Below, in pieces: positions 16,903 through 25,769 of a stretch of 40,702 bases of DNA. The stretch spans positions 67,842-108,543 of the forward strand of contig RKRN01000058.1 in the NCBI GenBank assembly GCA_007571365.1, given 5' to 3'. Position numbers and translations under genes: made by a program. This stretch comes from Candidatus Latescibacterota bacterium (GTDB lineage: Bacteria > Latescibacterota > UBA2968 > UBA8231). Position 1 is the stretch's first letter; every line of letters starts with the position of its first letter. Under the pieces are notes generated by a model, which worked only from the letters and a program-made list of their open reading frames with translations, did not search any database and had not been told where the DNA came from.

Positions 16903-18975
16903 TCACATCGCCACGCTCAACGCGCTGACCACGCCCGGTACGCCCATGTTATTCAAAGTGCGCATCTCCAGCACGTTCAGTCCTTGGTGCAGCGGCCAGT
17001 CGATCTGGGCCGGACACGCCTGCCATGCTCGCCCGTCAACCCGCTTCTCAAAGGTCGTAAAACCCGGGGTTTCCGTGTCCAAATAAATGCGTAGCTGGCC
17101 TTCATCTATAGCCTCGGCGACATATCGCGTTTGATTGAGCGTCGGATAGAAATCCGCCCGCCGATTCACGTGCCGGGTAAAGTGAAGCAGGGGCGGGACT
17201 TGGTCGTCGGCCCAGTTGAGGTAGCCGTTCCACGACCACACTTCGGTGCCTTGACTCACCGGCAGGGGGCGAGATCGGCTGAACACGTCAAAACGCGGCA
17301 CGATGCGGAAGTGGCAAAATGAGCGAAATAAAAAGAAGGCACCCGCGGCCGTGGAATGTTCGTAGTCTCCATCGTAAAAGGCGATAGGCAGGTCTTTTAC
17401 TACCGCCGCCAAGTCTTGGTGAAAAAGATAGGGACGATCCCAGCGTTCGGGACGCGCTAGCCGGGCGGCCAGTACTTGGTGGATTTCTTGAGTATCCAGC
17501 GGCACCAGAGTTTTGCGATCGCACCAGTAATAATCGCGGGTAGCGTCTAGGTGCATCCACTTGCCGTAGTCGTTGGACCAGACCTCGGCGATTTCGTGGC
17601 CGGTCATCCCTTCGCTGTGGAAGTTGAGGTGGCGGGCGGGAATGCCCATGCTCAGACAGGCCGCCACTAGTACCACATTGGGATAAAGGCACATCTGGTC
17701 GCGCCGCCGCTGTTGGTACTGGTTTAGCCGAATGGCACCGTTTTCATCCCGTTCGAGGCAAACCCAAGCGAGCGGATCCCACGGAAAATGGCTGCAACCG
17801 CTCAGGGGGATGTGATACGCCCAGCGGTGAAGCCGGGCGATGGTATCGAATTCGGTCTGTGCTCCGGCCACCACCGCGTCCAGTTCGCATTGCTCGCGCA
17901 AATCCCGCAGCATCTGGGCGCGATAGTCTTCATACGGCATCGGGCTAGAAGGCCGTAGAATCTGGGCGTTTTTCGCGCTGACTAAGCGGCCTGTAAACTG
18001 CGTCCCTTGCTGGAAGTCGGCGTTGATTTGGACGCTTTTGAGCACCGGGGATTGCAACCCATCTGCGGTCAAAAAATCGACTTTCCACTGGATATAACGG
18101 CCTTTGACGGTGGTCGGTTGGCCGTTATAGACCTGCCAGTCGCTCCAGTGGTCTGGATCCCAAACGGGACGACAGCCGGTTCGCAAGGCCCAAGCGAGCC
18201 GGCAGCCGGCCGGGATATCCGCTTCCCAACCTAAGATTATGCGCTGCAGACTGCGCTGGCTTTTTATGGCGTCGTCCGACTCGCCAGTCGCGTCGATCGC
18301 CGTTGAGACCAACGCGCCGTTGCGGCGAAAGCGGTCGAGAACTAGGCGCAGCACGTACTCCCCGCGTTCTGCTTTCCAAGTTTGGCCGCCGTCGGTACTA
18401 TAGCGGCTGGCGTCGGGAAGCGTTACGGGATCGTCCATGCCTTTATAAAAATCGCGGTAGTCCGCCACCATGAGCTGCCAGCCAGCCAACCCGTCCACAG
18501 CGGCCACTTCAATCTCATTGTCGCCTAGCTGTAGTGCCTCCGGCGGAATATCCACGTAGTACCAGCGGCTCCAACTCCATCCCCCGACCATCAGCTCCCA
18601 ATACTGGTTGGCTTGGGGGGCCGCTTGGCGCGAAGGGGGCCGCCGGACCGGGTGTCCGTTTATTGTAAACTGGAGGGTGGATTGATTGTCTTGGCATTCT
18701 TTGGCGATAAACGCCACTTGGGCGCCTAGCACCGCCGGATTGTCCAGATGCAGGGTTTTGCGGAATACCGTCTGGCCGCCTAGTTCGACAAAAGGCTCAA
18801 TGCCCTCTTGGTCTGAACGGCCCGAACCGGGGGCGTCGTTTTCGACTACCTCGCCGCGAAACAGGCGGATGCCTTCGTCCTGCCGACCCATCCATAGGTC
18901 CATCGTCGCGGCGGCGCTGGCGTAGATCGCCTCGGCTTTCGTACAAATAGCTTGGCGGACTGCAGAGACCGTCAT
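16903..18975 (-). CDS. Transglutaminase-like superfamily protein
   Basis: The start chosen is ATG 18975 (690 aa), preceded by GGAAGGAAG; the frame extends to a TTG six codons earlier, which is less likely. A transglutaminase core lies at about residues 395-485, with C429 in DQMCLYPN, H460 in GHEIAEVW and D477 in HLDATRDYYW. These form the expected Cys-His-Asp triad. Members of this superfamily act as cysteine proteases or protein cross-linkers; which applies here is unknown. The N-terminal half has beta-rich segments (FTINGHPVRRP, a WSRWYYVDIPPEAL block that looks like a carbohydrate-binding sandwich). A WSDW...RYIQW...SPVLKS module at about 255-325 is also seen in the FlgD-Ig proteins nearby. 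There is no obvious signal peptide, which is odd for such an architecture. It lies downstream of the DUF1080 gene on the same strand, with 143 nt between. Confidence 0.75.
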   Translation of the reverse strand: MTVSAVRQAICTKAEAIYASAAATMDLWMGRQDEGIRLFRGEVVENDAPGSGRSDQEGIEPFVELGGQTVFRKTLHLDNPAVLGAQVAFIAKECQDNQSTLQFTINGHPVRRPPSRQAAPQANQYWELMVGGWSWSRWYYVDIPPEALQLGDNEIEVAAVDGLAGWQLMVADYRDFYKGMDDPVTLPDASRYSTDGGQTWKAERGEYVLRLVLDRFRRNGALVSTAIDATGESDDAIKSQRSLQRIILGWEADIPAGCRLAWALRTGCRPVWDPDHWSDWQVYNGQPTTVKGRYIQWKVDFLTADGLQSPVLKSVQINADFQQGTQFTGRLVSAKNAQILRPSSPMPYEDYRAQMLRDLREQCELDAVVAGAQTEFDTIARLHRWAYHIPLSGCSHFPWDPLAWVCLERDENGAIRLNQYQQRRRDQMCLYPNVVLVAACLSMGIPARHLNFHSEGMTGHEIAEVWSNDYGKWMHLDATRDYYWCDRKTLVPLDTQEIHQVLAARLARPERWDRPYLFHQDLAAVVKDLPIAFYDGDYEHSTAAGAFFLFRSFCHFRIVPRFDVFSRSRPLPVSQGTEVWSWNGYLNWADDQVPPLLHFTRHVNRRADFYPTLNQTRYVAEAIDEGQLRIYLDTETPGFTTFEKRVDGRAWQACPAQIDWPLHQGLNVLEMRTLNNMGVPGVVSALSVAM

Positions 18976-19118
18976 TGCACTTCCTTCCGTCAAGGGCTTA
19001 CTGGCAAATGCAGCGAACTATCTATTCTATATGTATGGCGCACGAGCTCATCGCGCTGAACGGCCCCAACTACTATACGGGCATGACCGGCAATTCCATT
19101 TACTGGGTATAGCCTCTT

Positions 19119-19844
19119 TTAGCCTTCGTCGTATCCCTGGACGGGCCGCGCCCAGATATTGCGGTAGCGCACCAAGTCGCCGTGGTCTTGCAGGCGCAAT
19201 GGGCCGGTGGGGGGATGCACTTCGTAGCGATAGACGCCGCGATGGCCGGTCGGGCCTAAAACCTCGACGTGGTGGTGGACCAAGACGCCGTTGTGGACCA
19301 AGGTGAGGTAGGCCGGGCTGACTAGCTCGGTGCCGTTGAAGCGCGGGGCCTGCCAAAAAATATCGTAGGTCTGCCACTCGCCGGGCGGGCGGCAGGCGTT
19401 GACCAGCGGCGGGTACTCGCCATAGACCGCGGCCGTGGTGCCGTCGGCATACGTGGGGTTGTCGTACCCGTCGAGGACTTGGATCTCGTAGAGGCTCATG
19501 AGAAAGACGCCGCTGTTGCCGCGCCCTTGGCTGTCGCCTTGGACCTCGCTGGGGCAGGCGAATTCGAGGTGGTACTGAACGTCGCCAAAGCGCGCCGTGC
19601 TGACGATGTCGCCGGAGCGGGGCACGACCTCCATGTAGCCGTCGGCCACCTGCCAAGAGGCAGCGCCGCCGTTGGCACTCTGCCAGCCGTCGAGGCTGGT
19701 GCCGTCGAAGAGGACGACCGCGTCAGAGGGGGGGCTGTTGTCGCGGCCGGGCGTTACGACCGCCGGGGCGGGCCGCCGGTGATCGTGGACGCAATAGGGA
19801 GAGTTGGGTAGCAGGGGGGTATCGTCGTATCCTAATTTGCCCAT
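19119..19844 (-). CDS. DUF1080 (3-keto-disaccharide hydrolase / LamG-like) protein
   Basis: The start chosen is ATG 19844 (241 aa), with GAGGAG 7 nt upstream; the open frame continues 16 codons further without a ribosome site. Residues 45-54 (LFDGTSLDGW) are the hallmark opening of DUF1080. They are followed by WQVADGYMEV, the GRGNSGVFLM strand, YEIQVLDGYDN and the GEWQTYDIFW block, all in the family order. DUF1080 adopts a concanavalin/LamG-like beta-sandwich; some members act on 3-keto-glycosides, and many occur next to sugar oxidoreductases and sulfatases. No signal peptide is visible, so a cytoplasmic enzyme is possible. It is divergent from the FlgD-Ig gene at 19948. Confidence 0.88.
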   Translation of the reverse strand: MGKLGYDDTPLLPNSPYCVHDHRRPAPAVVTPGRDNSPPSDAVVLFDGTSLDGWQSANGGAASWQVADGYMEVVPRSGDIVSTARFGDVQYHLEFACPSEVQGDSQGRGNSGVFLMSLYEIQVLDGYDNPTYADGTTAAVYGEYPPLVNACRPPGEWQTYDIFWQAPRFNGTELVSPAYLTLVHNGVLVHHHVEVLGPTGHRGVYRYEVHPPTGPLRLQDHGDLVRYRNIWARPVQGYDEG

Positions 19845-19947
19845 GGAAAAGCTCCTCGTTGGGGTTGGAAGATTGGGATATAAAGGGAGCAAGACGCGCT
19901 GGCGTCAATAGCTTGCCATTGTGCCTTGCCTTATATTGAGTGCCGTG
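19845..19947. promoter_or_regulatory. Divergent promoter region
   Basis: This 103-bp gap separates a minus-strand gene starting at 19844 from a plus-strand gene starting at about 19948, so promoters for both directions should lie here. A TTATATT box near 19931-19937 could serve as a -10 for the plus gene, but it lies very close to the start and no properly spaced -35 was found. The call rests on gene arrangement. Confidence 0.4.
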
Positions 19948-21942
19948 ATGGTACGCACACCGATGTACAGAATCGCCCTGCTCGCACTTGTGCTGTGCTC
20001 CGCGGCGGGAGCGCAAATATCGCTGTGGCAAATCGGCGGGGCCGGGCTGGCGTGGGACGGCAGCGACACCACGCGGATCATCATGGACATCAGCGCCGAG
20101 CGCATCCGCCCGGTGTATTTTGCCGACGGCGACAACATGTTCCTGGCGGTAGCGGGTTGGTCCGAACTGATCGTCCCGCGCGAATTGGGGTACATCGACG
20201 GGCATCAGCCGCGCCTGTGGTACACCGACGGAACCAATGTCAATCAAACTTCCTACTACGACAGCCCGCTCTACGTGGATGGGCTGCGGAGCACGTACAA
20301 CACTGCCCGCGACGGCTGGTGGACCCTCGACATCGGCGTCCCGGTGCCGGCTAGGCGCTTTGGGTTTGCCACGCCGACCGAGGGGGTTCGTTCCGATGGC
20401 GTACCGCTCAACCAAGACCCGGTGCCGGCCTTTGAGGTGAGCGTTGCGGCCGAGGCGAGCGACATCCTCGCGCAAAGGGGCTATCACCGCTTGAACACCC
20501 TCATCGCCGACGTGCCGGTCAATTTTGAACCGGAGGTCGCGATCGATTTCCCCCAGCAATACGTGCGCTTTGTGCGCTACCAGCGCAAAGAATCCGTGCT
20601 CGACGAGCAGCGCACCACTGATAGCAATACCGTGCGCGGCACCATTGCCGAGTTTGTGCTCTCTGGCCGCGGCGTGCCCAAGCGGGCGATCTACCGCAGC
20701 AAAATTCTCGACTTGGGAGCCGAAGTAAACTTTGGCCGCTTGGCGTGGGCGGCGCGCACCATGCGGATGGTTGGCGCACAAGCCGTGGTCTCGCCAGACG
20801 CGGCGGCGTGGGTGGAGGTGGAGGTGCGGGCCGGCCGCGACGGCGATCCCAACATATACCACGAGTACACGGACTCGGGCCGGGAGTTTGTGGTGACGCG
20901 CCAGCGCTACGAAGGCGAATTGCGCCTGCCCGAGACCGAGGGAATTTTACAAATCGATCGCCAGCCCGGCATCCGCGCGTCCATTGGTTACGACAGCGAG
21001 CATTGGTCTTTTTGGTCCAGCCCCATCACAGAATCCGGCACTTGGCTCGACTTGCGCAACGGCTCGCATTTGCAGCTCCAAATCACCCTGCAAAGCCGAT
21101 CTTTTGGCGATTGGGTGGAGCTCGATTCGCTGTGGATTGAAACCTCGCCGCCGTTGGCCGCGCAGATCGTCGGCGAAGTCGCACGGGCGGCCGATATGCA
21201 GCCTCCGTTAGGTTTTGTCCAAGTCGAGCTAGGGGCACAGGAGACGTTTGTGTACGACGTGCGCGCCTCGTTTGCCAGTGCCACCGAAGAGGGCTTTGAC
21301 CGGGTGCGAGTCCACACGGGCATTGCGCCCGAGTTTGTGCGCTTGGAAATGGGCGACCCGCTCGCGGTCGTCGACCCGCTGGCCGTAGTCGAAGGCGACG
21401 CCAGTTTGGAGGTGCTGCTGCCGCACAAAGTGCGGGCCGCGGCCAACGAGCCGTTGCGGGTCGTGTTTGCGGCGGAAGTTTTTGCGCGGGCGACGACCTT
21501 TACCGGCGAGGTGTTGACCGAGGGCGAAAGCCGCCTGCCGCAGCCGATTGAGCCAGGCGATGCCAGCAGTGCTGTCTCCACCAATAGCCTGCGGGTGCTC
21601 GGGGCGGCGGATAAGAGCGCGGCGATCATCCAGCGCGTGCGCTTGGCGAGCGGGGTGGTCACGCCCAACGGCGACCGAGTAAACGACCGCTTAGCGCTAG
21701 AGTACGCGCTTTTCCTGCTGCCCGCGCCCGTGCCGGTGGTGCTTGATGTGTACGACTTGGCGGGCAACCGGCGCGCCCACGTGGAAGTTGGTACACAGGG
21801 GCCTGGTCCGCAGCGGGCCTTTTGGGATGGCCGCGACGCACAGGGCGCGCTTTTGCCGCCGGGCTTGTACGTATTGGAATTGGCGCTGGAGACCGAAACC
21901 CAGCACGAGCCGGCGCGCCTGCCGGTTGGCTTGGCCTACTGA
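19948..21942 (+). CDS. Secreted FlgD-Ig domain protein (discoidin-family paralogue)
   Basis: The start chosen is ATG 19948 (664 aa). A second ATG five codons on begins directly before the hydrophobic core YRIALLALVLCSAAGAQ and is an alternative; neither has a strong ribosome site. A signal peptide is clear. The first 150 residues are beta-rich (WYTDGTNVNQ, ADGDNMFLAVAGW). A middle part contains YRSKILDLGAEV, then an HWSFWSSP module. Next comes an ETFVYDVRASF...GFDRVRVHTG block also present in its two paralogues. The C-terminus is a FlgD-Ig domain: VTPNGDRVNDR, DVYDLAGNRR, FWDGRDAQG, LPPGLYVLEL, ending PVGLAY. It is likely displayed on the surface or secreted. It is followed 36 nt later by a paralogue, suggesting one transcript that also includes the sulfatase. 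Confidence 0.78.
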   Translation: MVRTPMYRIALLALVLCSAAGAQISLWQIGGAGLAWDGSDTTRIIMDISAERIRPVYFADGDNMFLAVAGWSELIVPRELGYIDGHQPRLWYTDGTNVNQTSYYDSPLYVDGLRSTYNTARDGWWTLDIGVPVPARRFGFATPTEGVRSDGVPLNQDPVPAFEVSVAAEASDILAQRGYHRLNTLIADVPVNFEPEVAIDFPQQYVRFVRYQRKESVLDEQRTTDSNTVRGTIAEFVLSGRGVPKRAIYRSKILDLGAEVNFGRLAWAARTMRMVGAQAVVSPDAAAWVEVEVRAGRDGDPNIYHEYTDSGREFVVTRQRYEGELRLPETEGILQIDRQPGIRASIGYDSEHWSFWSSPITESGTWLDLRNGSHLQLQITLQSRSFGDWVELDSLWIETSPPLAAQIVGEVARAADMQPPLGFVQVELGAQETFVYDVRASFASATEEGFDRVRVHTGIAPEFVRLEMGDPLAVVDPLAVVEGDASLEVLLPHKVRAAANEPLRVVFAAEVFARATTFTGEVLTEGESRLPQPIEPGDASSAVSTNSLRVLGAADKSAAIIQRVRLASGVVTPNGDRVNDRLALEYALFLLPAPVPVVLDVYDLAGNRRAHVEVGTQGPGPQRAFWDGRDAQGALLPPGLYVLELALETETQHEPARLPVGLAY

Positions 21943-21978
21943 GCACGATCCCCGGACTACATTCCAAGGGAGCAACGC

Positions 21979-24318
21979 ATGGCTGTTTTTCTTTTGAGCA
22001 TGGGGCTCAGCCTGTGGGCCGGGCCGCTCGCGGCCGAGGTTTTTATCTTTGACAGCACCGAAAAGTGGCAGACTTGGCAACTGCCGCAAGGGCTGGTGCA
22101 ACTCGGCCCATCCGGGCATCTAGAGTTGGTCAAATTCCGCAAGAACATCGACCCGGTGCGCAATGCGAGCGACTTTTTCCACGATACCATGGAGCGCAAG
22201 GCTGTGCCGGGCGGCATCTTCCGGGCCGGTTCCAATACAGGCGATGCCTTCAAGGTCATCGACGGCGATTATAATACCTTCTGGCAGCCCGACCCAGCCG
22301 ATCCGCTGGCCAAATGGGAAGTCGAGATCGATCTCGGTCGGGCGGTGCTGGCCCAAGAGCTGCGCTTGCGCTTCCCCGACCAAGAGGGCGCGCGTCCCTT
22401 GCGGCAGTTTACGGTCTATGTGGCCACCGGAGCGGCGATTGATCCGCGCAAGGATATCTTCCGCTTTGAGTCGGTCTATCAAACGACTTTGCCCAACGAA
22501 GAGACCGAGATCCGCATCGGGCTGAGCGGGCGCAACGACACCACGCGGGTCCTAGACCCCGACCTAGACGTGGCGTTTGAGGACGCGGCGCGTTTTCGGG
22601 TGGTCCAATACATTCGCATCGGCGCTGATGAGCAGAGCAAAGACGCGGCACTAGCCGAGGTCGAAGTGAGCGCTGTCGGCGACAATTTCAGCCTCGGTGT
22701 CTTAGAGCGCGGCGGAGCCTTCAAAACCGGCTTGGTCGTCCGCGACGCGGTAGGCTTAGTCGACGGCAACATGAATACCTACGCCAATAAGTTTACTACC
22801 TATCGGGCCACTACTGGCTGGCGCAACGAAGGGCTGTGGTGGGAGCTGGATCTAGGAGGCCAGTTTTGGATTGACGAGATATTCCTCTACTTCAACGACC
22901 AAGGCGAAGGGGCTTCCGGCTCTTCGGTGCGCAACGGAGGCACGGGATTCGCTTTCTTGGTCTCGGATGGTCGGCGCACAACCTCGGGCGAGGTGGACTA
23001 CGATCGCTTGGTCGGCCACGGCAACGAGCAAGATCCCTTCGCCGGTCCCGAGCGGCACTATCGCTATTTGTTCAAGCCCCGCAAGGTGCGCTACCTGTTT
23101 TGGCACGGCTTCCTGACCTCAAAGGAGTGGCACGCGCGTGCGGCCGAACTGATGCTGTTTGCGCCTGGCTACCCGGCGCAAGTGGTGCTGCGCTCGGGCT
23201 TTATCGACTTGGGTGCGATCGTCGGCGATGGCCGCGCCAAGGCCATTAAGCGCTTGTCGTGGGATGCGGATTTGCCCGTGGGAACGCGGATGCAACTGCG
23301 CTCCCGCTCGGGCGCCAAGCTCAGCGAGGAGTACACCTATCACAACAAGATCGGCGAAGTCGTAACCGAAGAAAAATGGCTCAGTTCGCCCAAGGTGTTG
23401 CGCGGCCGGGTGGATACCGCGCTGGTAGTAGGCGAAGATTGGGGGGCGTGGAGCAATGTCTATCAGCTTTCGGGCGAAGCCTTTCAGTCGGATAGCCCGC
23501 GCCGCTTCATCCAGCTAGAGGCCCTGCTGTCGACCGAAGACCCGCAGGTTGCGCCCGTGTTGCGCTCGCTGTCGATCGAATTTGAGGACGCCTTGGTGAC
23601 CAAAGCCAAGGGGCAGGTCTGGCCGCGCGAGGCCGCGCCCAATGAGGATACGCGCTTTACTTATACGCTGTGGCCGACGGCTACCGAAGACGACAGCGGC
23701 TTCGATCGGCTGCGGCTCGTCGCTCCCGGCGGCTGGCTGGCGACAGGAGCGGTGGAGGTAGTTCTCGCTGGCGAGACGATCGCCGTGGCGGAGGTCGCAC
23801 AGCGGGGCGACTCCCTATTCGTGGCCTTGGGCCAGCGCGTTGGCGGCGATTCGCTAGCGGTTCATTTTACGGCGCGTCTGTGGCGCAATGCCACGGTCTT
23901 TAGCGCCGAGCTTGGCCATGGAGACCGGCCGGGCCTGTGGCAGTCCGTGGAAGCGGCTGCTCGGCGCGCCAACGTGGTGCTCCTGCCGGCCCTGACTGGC
24001 AGCAACCGACTCATCGGCGATCTAGAACTGGCTCCTGCTACCCTTACGCCCAACGGCGACGGAGTCAACGATCAAGTGCATATACGCTTCGTAGTCTTCA
24101 AGGTGGAGACGGCGACGCCGCGGGTGCGGGTACTCGACTTGGCGGGCCGCTTGGTGGCCGAGTTGGCGGCCGCCGGTGGGGACTTTGCTTCTTATACGTG
24201 GTCTGGGCGCGACGACCAAGGAATGCTGGTGCCGCCGGGGCTGTACCTCTGCCACATCGATCTCGGTGCTGCGGCCGGTCAGGACGTAGCTATCCGCCCC
24301 GTCGCTGTCGTTTACTAA
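21979..24318 (+). CDS. Secreted protein with two discoidin-like domains and FlgD-Ig C-terminus
   Basis: This 779 aa protein starts at ATG 21979 behind CCAAGGGAG, with a signal peptide (MAVFLLSMGLSLWAGPLAAE). Two F5/8 type C-like domains are visible. The first, at about residues 85-235, has VIDGDYNTFWQP, EVEIDLGRAV and VVQYIRI. The second, at about 250-395, has LVDGNMNTYAN, WWELDLGGQFWIDEI and RYLFKPRKVRYLFW. Next are VLRSGFIDLGAIV, a WGAWSNVY...RRFIQLEALL...PVLRSLSI module, and a TRFTYTLWP...GFDRLRLVAP block. The C-terminal FlgD-Ig domain has LTPNGDGVND, VLDLAGRLVAEL, WSGRDDQG and VPPGLYLCHI. Discoidin domains often bind glycans. With the sulfatase starting 20 nt downstream, binding of a sulfated polysaccharide is a reasonable but untested inference. 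Confidence 0.82.
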   Translation: MAVFLLSMGLSLWAGPLAAEVFIFDSTEKWQTWQLPQGLVQLGPSGHLELVKFRKNIDPVRNASDFFHDTMERKAVPGGIFRAGSNTGDAFKVIDGDYNTFWQPDPADPLAKWEVEIDLGRAVLAQELRLRFPDQEGARPLRQFTVYVATGAAIDPRKDIFRFESVYQTTLPNEETEIRIGLSGRNDTTRVLDPDLDVAFEDAARFRVVQYIRIGADEQSKDAALAEVEVSAVGDNFSLGVLERGGAFKTGLVVRDAVGLVDGNMNTYANKFTTYRATTGWRNEGLWWELDLGGQFWIDEIFLYFNDQGEGASGSSVRNGGTGFAFLVSDGRRTTSGEVDYDRLVGHGNEQDPFAGPERHYRYLFKPRKVRYLFWHGFLTSKEWHARAAELMLFAPGYPAQVVLRSGFIDLGAIVGDGRAKAIKRLSWDADLPVGTRMQLRSRSGAKLSEEYTYHNKIGEVVTEEKWLSSPKVLRGRVDTALVVGEDWGAWSNVYQLSGEAFQSDSPRRFIQLEALLSTEDPQVAPVLRSLSIEFEDALVTKAKGQVWPREAAPNEDTRFTYTLWPTATEDDSGFDRLRLVAPGGWLATGAVEVVLAGETIAVAEVAQRGDSLFVALGQRVGGDSLAVHFTARLWRNATVFSAELGHGDRPGLWQSVEAAARRANVVLLPALTGSNRLIGDLELAPATLTPNGDGVNDQVHIRFVVFKVETATPRVRVLDLAGRLVAELAAAGGDFASYTWSGRDDQGMLVPPGLYLCHIDLGAAAGQDVAIRPVAVVY

Positions 24319-24337
24319 CCCTTTCGCAAGGAGTCCC

Positions 24338-25762
24338 ATGTCTCGTCCCAATATCCTCTTCATTATGACCGATGATCACGCGGCCCACGCCATGAGTTGC
24401 TACGGCAGCCGCATCAACACCACGCCCCACCTCGACCGCATTGCCCGCGGCGGCATGCGCTTTGACAACTGCTTTTGCACCAATTCCATCTGCGGCCCCT
24501 CCCGGGCCACCATCCTCACCGGCACGTACAATCACGTCAACGGCATGACCACTTTGGACTCGCGCCACGACAACCGCCAGCTCAACTTCGCCAAACTCTT
24601 GCAGGGGGCTGGCTACCAAACCGCCATCGTCGGCAAATGGCATCTAGGCCAAGGGCCGGCCCACTGGCCCACCGGCTTTGACTACTACAACATCCTCCAA
24701 GGCCAAGGCCCCTACTTCAATCCAGAAATGGTGTGCAACGGCGCCAAGGTCCAATATCAGGGCTACACTACCGATATTATTACCGACCTGTCACTCGACT
24801 GGCTCCGAACACGCGACAAGGAGCGGCCCTTTTGCCTGCTGTACCACCACAAGGCCCCACACCGCCCTTGGGAGCCGGACGAAAAACACGCCCATCTGTA
24901 CGAAGACGAGGATATCCCCGAGCCCGAGACCTTCGACGATGACTACCAGAACCGGGCGGCCGCGGCCGGAGCCGCTAAAATGCGCGTTGACCGCGACCTC
25001 AACGCCACCGATCTCAAGCGGCCCGTACCCACAGGCCTGACCCCGGCCGAGGAGAAAAAGTGGAAGTACCAGCGCTATATAAAAGACTATCTGCGCTGCG
25101 TCGCGGCCGTCGATGACAACGTCGGCCGCGTGCTCGACTATCTCGACGCCGAGGGCATTGCCGACGACACCATCGTCGTCTATACCTCGGACCAAGGCTT
25201 TTTCCTCGGCGATCACGGCTGGTACGACAAGCGTTTCATGTACGAGGAATCGCTGCGCATGCCCTTGCTCATCCGCTATCCCCGCGCCATTGCCGCCGGC
25301 AGCGTCAGTGCCGACATGATCCTCAACGTCGATTTTGCGCCCACGTTCCTCGACTACGCCGGCGTCGCCATCCCCGACTCGTTCCAAGGCCGCTCCATGC
25401 GCCCAGTGCTGGAGGGACGAACCCCAGACGACTGGCAGACAGCGATGTACTACCGCTACTGGATGCACTTGGCGCACCACCACGTGTACGCCCACTACGG
25501 AGTCCGCACCCGGCGTTACAAGCTCATCTACTACTATGCCGACGCCCTAGGCCAGCCCGGGGCCTTAGAGGAGCCTAAAGAGCCGGAGTGGGAGTTGTTC
25601 GATCTGGAAAAGGATCCGGGCGAACTGGTCAATGTGTACCGCGACCCGGCCTATGCCGAAGTGGTGCATCAGTTGCGCGGTCAATTGCGCCGCCTACAGG
25701 AAAAAGTGGGCGACCAGCCCTATGAGCGGGAAGATCCGCTACCGTTTACCGCCGCGTCGTGA
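24338..25762 (+). CDS. Type I (formylglycine-dependent) sulfatase
   Basis: This 474 aa protein hydrolyses sulfate esters, with a substrate I cannot name. The start follows AAGGAGTCCC directly. The N-terminal metal site is PNILFIMTDDH (residues 4-14). The modification motif is C52-G-P-S-R56, in which Cys52 would become formylglycine. K100 and H102 lie in GKWHLG. The late metal site is SDQGFFLGDHGWYDK. The C-terminus has the usual ELFDLEKDPGELVN strand. Length is normal. No signal peptide is present, so it looks cytoplasmic unless the start is wrong; this contrasts with the two secreted proteins before it. The maturation enzyme (anSME or FGE) is not in the window. The subfamily resembles heparan N-sulfatase / choline-sulfatase-like bacterial enzymes, but substrate cannot be read from sequence. 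Confidence 0.93.
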   Translation: MSRPNILFIMTDDHAAHAMSCYGSRINTTPHLDRIARGGMRFDNCFCTNSICGPSRATILTGTYNHVNGMTTLDSRHDNRQLNFAKLLQGAGYQTAIVGKWHLGQGPAHWPTGFDYYNILQGQGPYFNPEMVCNGAKVQYQGYTTDIITDLSLDWLRTRDKERPFCLLYHHKAPHRPWEPDEKHAHLYEDEDIPEPETFDDDYQNRAAAAGAAKMRVDRDLNATDLKRPVPTGLTPAEEKKWKYQRYIKDYLRCVAAVDDNVGRVLDYLDAEGIADDTIVVYTSDQGFFLGDHGWYDKRFMYEESLRMPLLIRYPRAIAAGSVSADMILNVDFAPTFLDYAGVAIPDSFQGRSMRPVLEGRTPDDWQTAMYYRYWMHLAHHHVYAHYGVRTRRYKLIYYYADALGQPGALEEPKEPEWELFDLEKDPGELVNVYRDPAYAEVVHQLRGQLRRLQEKVGDQPYEREDPLPFTAAS

Positions 25763-25769
25763 AACGCGA

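Noticed and set aside
19723..20862. 379-codon open frame on the minus strand
   Set aside because: It runs antisense through the FlgD-Ig gene at 19948, which has a signal peptide and domain matches. The peptide is low-complexity and His/Arg-rich without motifs, a product of GC-rich codon bias.
20988..21767. 259-codon open frame on the minus strand
   Set aside because: It is antisense to the same FlgD-Ig gene; Ser/Thr-rich with no family features.
24791..25495. 234-codon open frame on the minus strand
   Set aside because: It is antisense to the sulfatase, whose active-site motifs are all on the plus strand.
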